Origin: Brevibacterium sp. RIT 803
GTDB lineage: Bacteria > Actinomycetota > Actinomycetes > Actinomycetales > Brevibacteriaceae
Assembly: GCF_016892625.1 (NCBI RefSeq)
Contig: NZ_JAFEMW010000002.1
Span: forward strand, 372,001 to 436,000
Direction: 5' to 3'
DNA: 64,000 nucleotides
Below, one piece after another: positions 62,258-64,000 of the stretch. A program made the position numbers and the translations under genes. The notes under the pieces were generated by a model. It did not search any database. It saw only the letters and a list, made by a program, of their open reading frames with translations, and had not been told where the DNA came from. Each line of letters opens with the position of its first letter. Position 1 is the stretch's first letter.

Positions 62258-64000
62258 TCATCGCAGCCGGTATTGGTCCCTTGCCGGGTCGGCTCCCGGC
62301 CGCACCTGGTGATTGGACTCCACCTGCTGGTTGGCCTCCACCTGACGATTAGTCCCCACCTGATGGATGGTTCCTGTATCGACTCCTCGCTGAGGTGCAT
62401 ACCCGTCATCGATGGTGACCGTACTCAGACGCTGAGGACTGCGCCCATCGGCCGCCGACGACGAGTCACCCGACACGGCCGACGAGTCTCCCGACACGTT
62501 CGTCACGCCTCGCGTCGGACCGCCCATATCGTCACCGTAGACAGCTTCACCGCGGGCCACCATTCCGGCGACATCGGAGAGCTTGAGCTGCGGCAGGAAC
62601 CAGGCGAGGACGAAGGCGACGAGGAACACCGGCACCATGTACCAGAACGACGGCGCCAAAGCATCGGCGTAGGCATTGACGACGAGGTCATGGATGGGTC
62701 CGGGCAGCGAGGCCACGGACTCCGGTGTCAGCGAGTCGGTGGTCGGAGCTCCCGCCCCAGCACCGCCCGCACCTGCGCCACCGCCGGGAGCCTGCGACAT
62801 CGCTTCGCCGACCTTGTCTGCCAGCCGGGAGGTGAATATCGACCCGAACAATGCTGTGCCCACAGAGGCGCCGATCTCGCGGAAGTAGTTGTTCGTCGAC
62901 GTCGCGGTGCCCACCAGCTCCGGGGCCACAGAGTTCTGAATGACGAGGACGATGATCTGCATGACCAGGCCGAGGCCGAAGCCCATGGTGAAGATCATGC
63001 ATCCGATGAGCACCATCGAGGTATCGGCCGTCAACGTGGTCATCCAGGCCAAAGCAATGCCCGCGATGAGCGTGCCGAAGAGCGGGTAGATCTTGTACTT
63101 GCCGGTCTTCGACACGATGAAGCCGGAGACGATGGAGGTCAGCATGACGCCGGCCATCATCGGCAGCATGAGCAGACCGGATCCTGTCACGTCTGTCCCG
63201 GATGCCATCTGCATGAAAGTGGGCAGGAACGCCACGGCGGAGAACATGCCAAGTCCAAGCAGCAGGCCGATGACTGTCGATAGAACGAAGGTCTTGTTCT
63301 TGAACAGGAAGATCGGGATGATCGGGTTGCTGACCTTGGACTCGACGTAGACGAAGAGGGCTGCGGAGACCACGGTGCCGATGATCAGGGAGATGATGGT
63401 CGGCGAGTTCCAGTCATAATCGTGACCGCCCCAGCTGGTCACAAGGATCAGCTGCGAGGTCGCTGCCACCATGAAGATGATGCCCAGGACGTCGACCTTC
63501 TTGTCCGACTTGTGGCTCGGCAGTTTGAGGGCGAAGAGCGCGATGACGAATGCGATGATGCCGATCGGGACGTTGATCCAGAAGCACCAGCGCCAATCCA
63601 TGTGCTGGGTGAAGAATCCGCCCAGGACAGGACCGAGCACGCTTGAGACCGCAAACAGGCCGCCGAGCGGGCCCATGTACTTTCCGCGTTCGCTGGCAGG
63701 AATGATATCGGCGATGATGGCCTGCGACAGGATCATCAGACCGCCGCCGCCCAATCCCTGGAAGCCGCGCCAGGCGATGAGTTCCCAGAAGGTCTGGGCC
63801 ATGCCGGACCCGAATGAGCCGACGACGAAGATCGCGATCGCGACGAGGAAGATGACCTTCCTGCCCCACATGTCGCCGAACTTTCCATACAGCGGCATGA
63901 CGATGGTCATCGCCAGCAGGTAGATGGTCACCAACCATGCCTGATGCTCGACACCGTCGAGTTCACCCACGATCGTCGGCATTGCCGTCGACACGATCGT
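62258..64000 (-). CDS. DHA2-family MFS multidrug exporter (partial, cut by right edge)
   Basis: The frame is open from the right edge to a stop at 62258 (about 580 codons); the visible N-terminus TIVSTAMPTIVGELDGV matches the interior of the first helix of QacA/EmrB-type transporters, so the true start lies beyond 64000. Motif A appears as YGKFGDMWGRKVIFLVAIAI and motif C as GPLGGLFAVSSVLGPVLGGF. About 14 transmembrane helices are expected. The C-terminal ~85 residues form a cytoplasmic tail with four near-repeats of a (T/S)N(H/Q)QVE-type hexapeptide. It converges on accE across a strong terminator. Substrates are probably drugs or lipids, unknown. Confidence 0.9.
   Translation of the reverse strand, partial: TIVSTAMPTIVGELDGVEHQAWLVTIYLLAMTIVMPLYGKFGDMWGRKVIFLVAIAIFVVGSFGSGMAQTFWELIAWRGFQGLGGGGLMILSQAIIADIIPASERGKYMGPLGGLFAVSSVLGPVLGGFFTQHMDWRWCFWINVPIGIIAFVIALFALKLPSHKSDKKVDVLGIIFMVAATSQLILVTSWGGHDYDWNSPTIISLIIGTVVSAALFVYVESKVSNPIIPIFLFKNKTFVLSTVIGLLLGLGMFSAVAFLPTFMQMASGTDVTGSGLLMLPMMAGVMLTSIVSGFIVSKTGKYKIYPLFGTLIAGIALAWMTTLTADTSMVLIGCMIFTMGFGLGLVMQIIVLVIQNSVAPELVGTATSTNNYFREIGASVGTALFGSIFTSRLADKVGEAMSQAPGGGAGAGGAGAGAPTTDSLTPESVASLPGPIHDLVVNAYADALAPSFWYMVPVFLVAFVLAWFLPQLKLSDVAGMVARGEAVYGDDMGGPTRGVTNVSGDSSAVSGDSSSAADGRSPQRLSTVTIDDGYAPQRGVDTGTIHQVGTNRQVEANQQVESNHQVRPGADPARDQYRLR
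62303..62374. repeat. Four tandem 18-bp repeats in the MFS gene tail
   Basis: Units at 62303-62320, 62321-62338, 62339-62356 and 62357-62374 all start CACCTG and keep the frame. On the minus strand they encode TIHQVG, TNRQVE, ANQQVE and SNHQVR. The units differ by several bases, so the array is not new. Confidence 0.85.

Noticed and set aside
62087..63283. 398-residue open frame antisense to the MFS gene
   Set aside because: Shadow of the exporter; it also crosses the accE-side terminator.

Overview
The window is about 64 kb of GC-rich DNA with dense, often overlapping genes (ATGA or GTGA joins), many GTG starts and actinobacterial marker families: WhiB, MtrAB-LpqB, DUF3499, DUF5719, DUF5998, TIGR03089, the small acyl-CoA carboxylase epsilon subunit, and a GNAT/acyl-CoA-synthetase fusion. 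It is a chromosomal core segment of an actinobacterium. Gene content and order suggest Micrococcales; Brevibacterium is a plausible genus, but I cannot prove that from sequence alone. The order mtrA-mtrB-lpqB-comF-hpf-secA, ahcY, manB-DUF3499-metallopeptidase-like-whiB-cofE, LCP protein, acyl-CoA dehydrogenase-purE-purK, birA-accD-accE closely follows the known M. tuberculosis secA1-to-accD5 segment. I found no insertion sequence, prophage, CRISPR array, rRNA or tRNA.

Layout. 1-3545: a partial MinD/CpaE-like ATPase coupled to a SAF-domain protein (possibly the edge of a pilus or secretion locus), a small excisionase-type HTH protein, an unknown protein, and an overlapping LysM / Rv3235-like pair. 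3565-12843: secA, a YcaQ/AlkX-like DNA glycosylase, a small secreted protein, a NarL-type two-component pair, a DUF418 membrane protein, hpf and comF. 12904-17398: lpqB-mtrB-mtrA, the envelope two-component system. 17535-24800: a tightly packed membrane cluster (GPDPase-memb, DUF4129, DUF4350, MoxR ATPase, DUF58), then SpoIIM and RDD proteins. 24858-33700: ahcY, manB, DUF3499, a degenerate metallopeptidase-like protein, DUF5719, a giant glycosyltransferase/membrane protein and whiB. 34198-37510: cofE-like ligase, TIGR03089 protein and the two subunits of a 3-oxoacid CoA-transferase. 37770-44083: manA, a three-part peptidoglycan hydrolase and an LCP ligase. 44389-50605: acyl-CoA dehydrogenase, purE, purK, a methyltransferase, a phosphodiesterase/pyrophosphatase-like protein and DUF5998. 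50719-57186: GNAT-acyl-CoA-synthetase fusion, a TetR regulator and a topoisomerase IV subunit A. 57350-61998: a soluble class III adenylate cyclase overlapping birA, then divergent accD-accE. 62258-64000: a DHA2-type MFS exporter cut by the right edge.

The genes mostly serve the cell envelope: sugar-phosphate supply (manA, manB), polymer assembly and attachment (GT2 protein, LCP), wall hydrolysis (amidase-NlpC, LysM), export (secA) and envelope sensing (mtrAB-lpqB). The rest covers acyl-CoA and biotin metabolism and purine synthesis. No clear new defence or mobile system is visible. The observations I rate highest are a dispersed 11-bp near-palindrome (CGCCGAGGCGG, at least 12 copies), a cluster of evenly spaced TGGCC sites plus an SD-sequestering hairpin before the TetR gene, a cofE homologue lacking its usual cofD/fbiA neighbour and carrying an unassigned C-terminus, and the MoxR-DUF58 membrane cluster placed back to back with mtrA.
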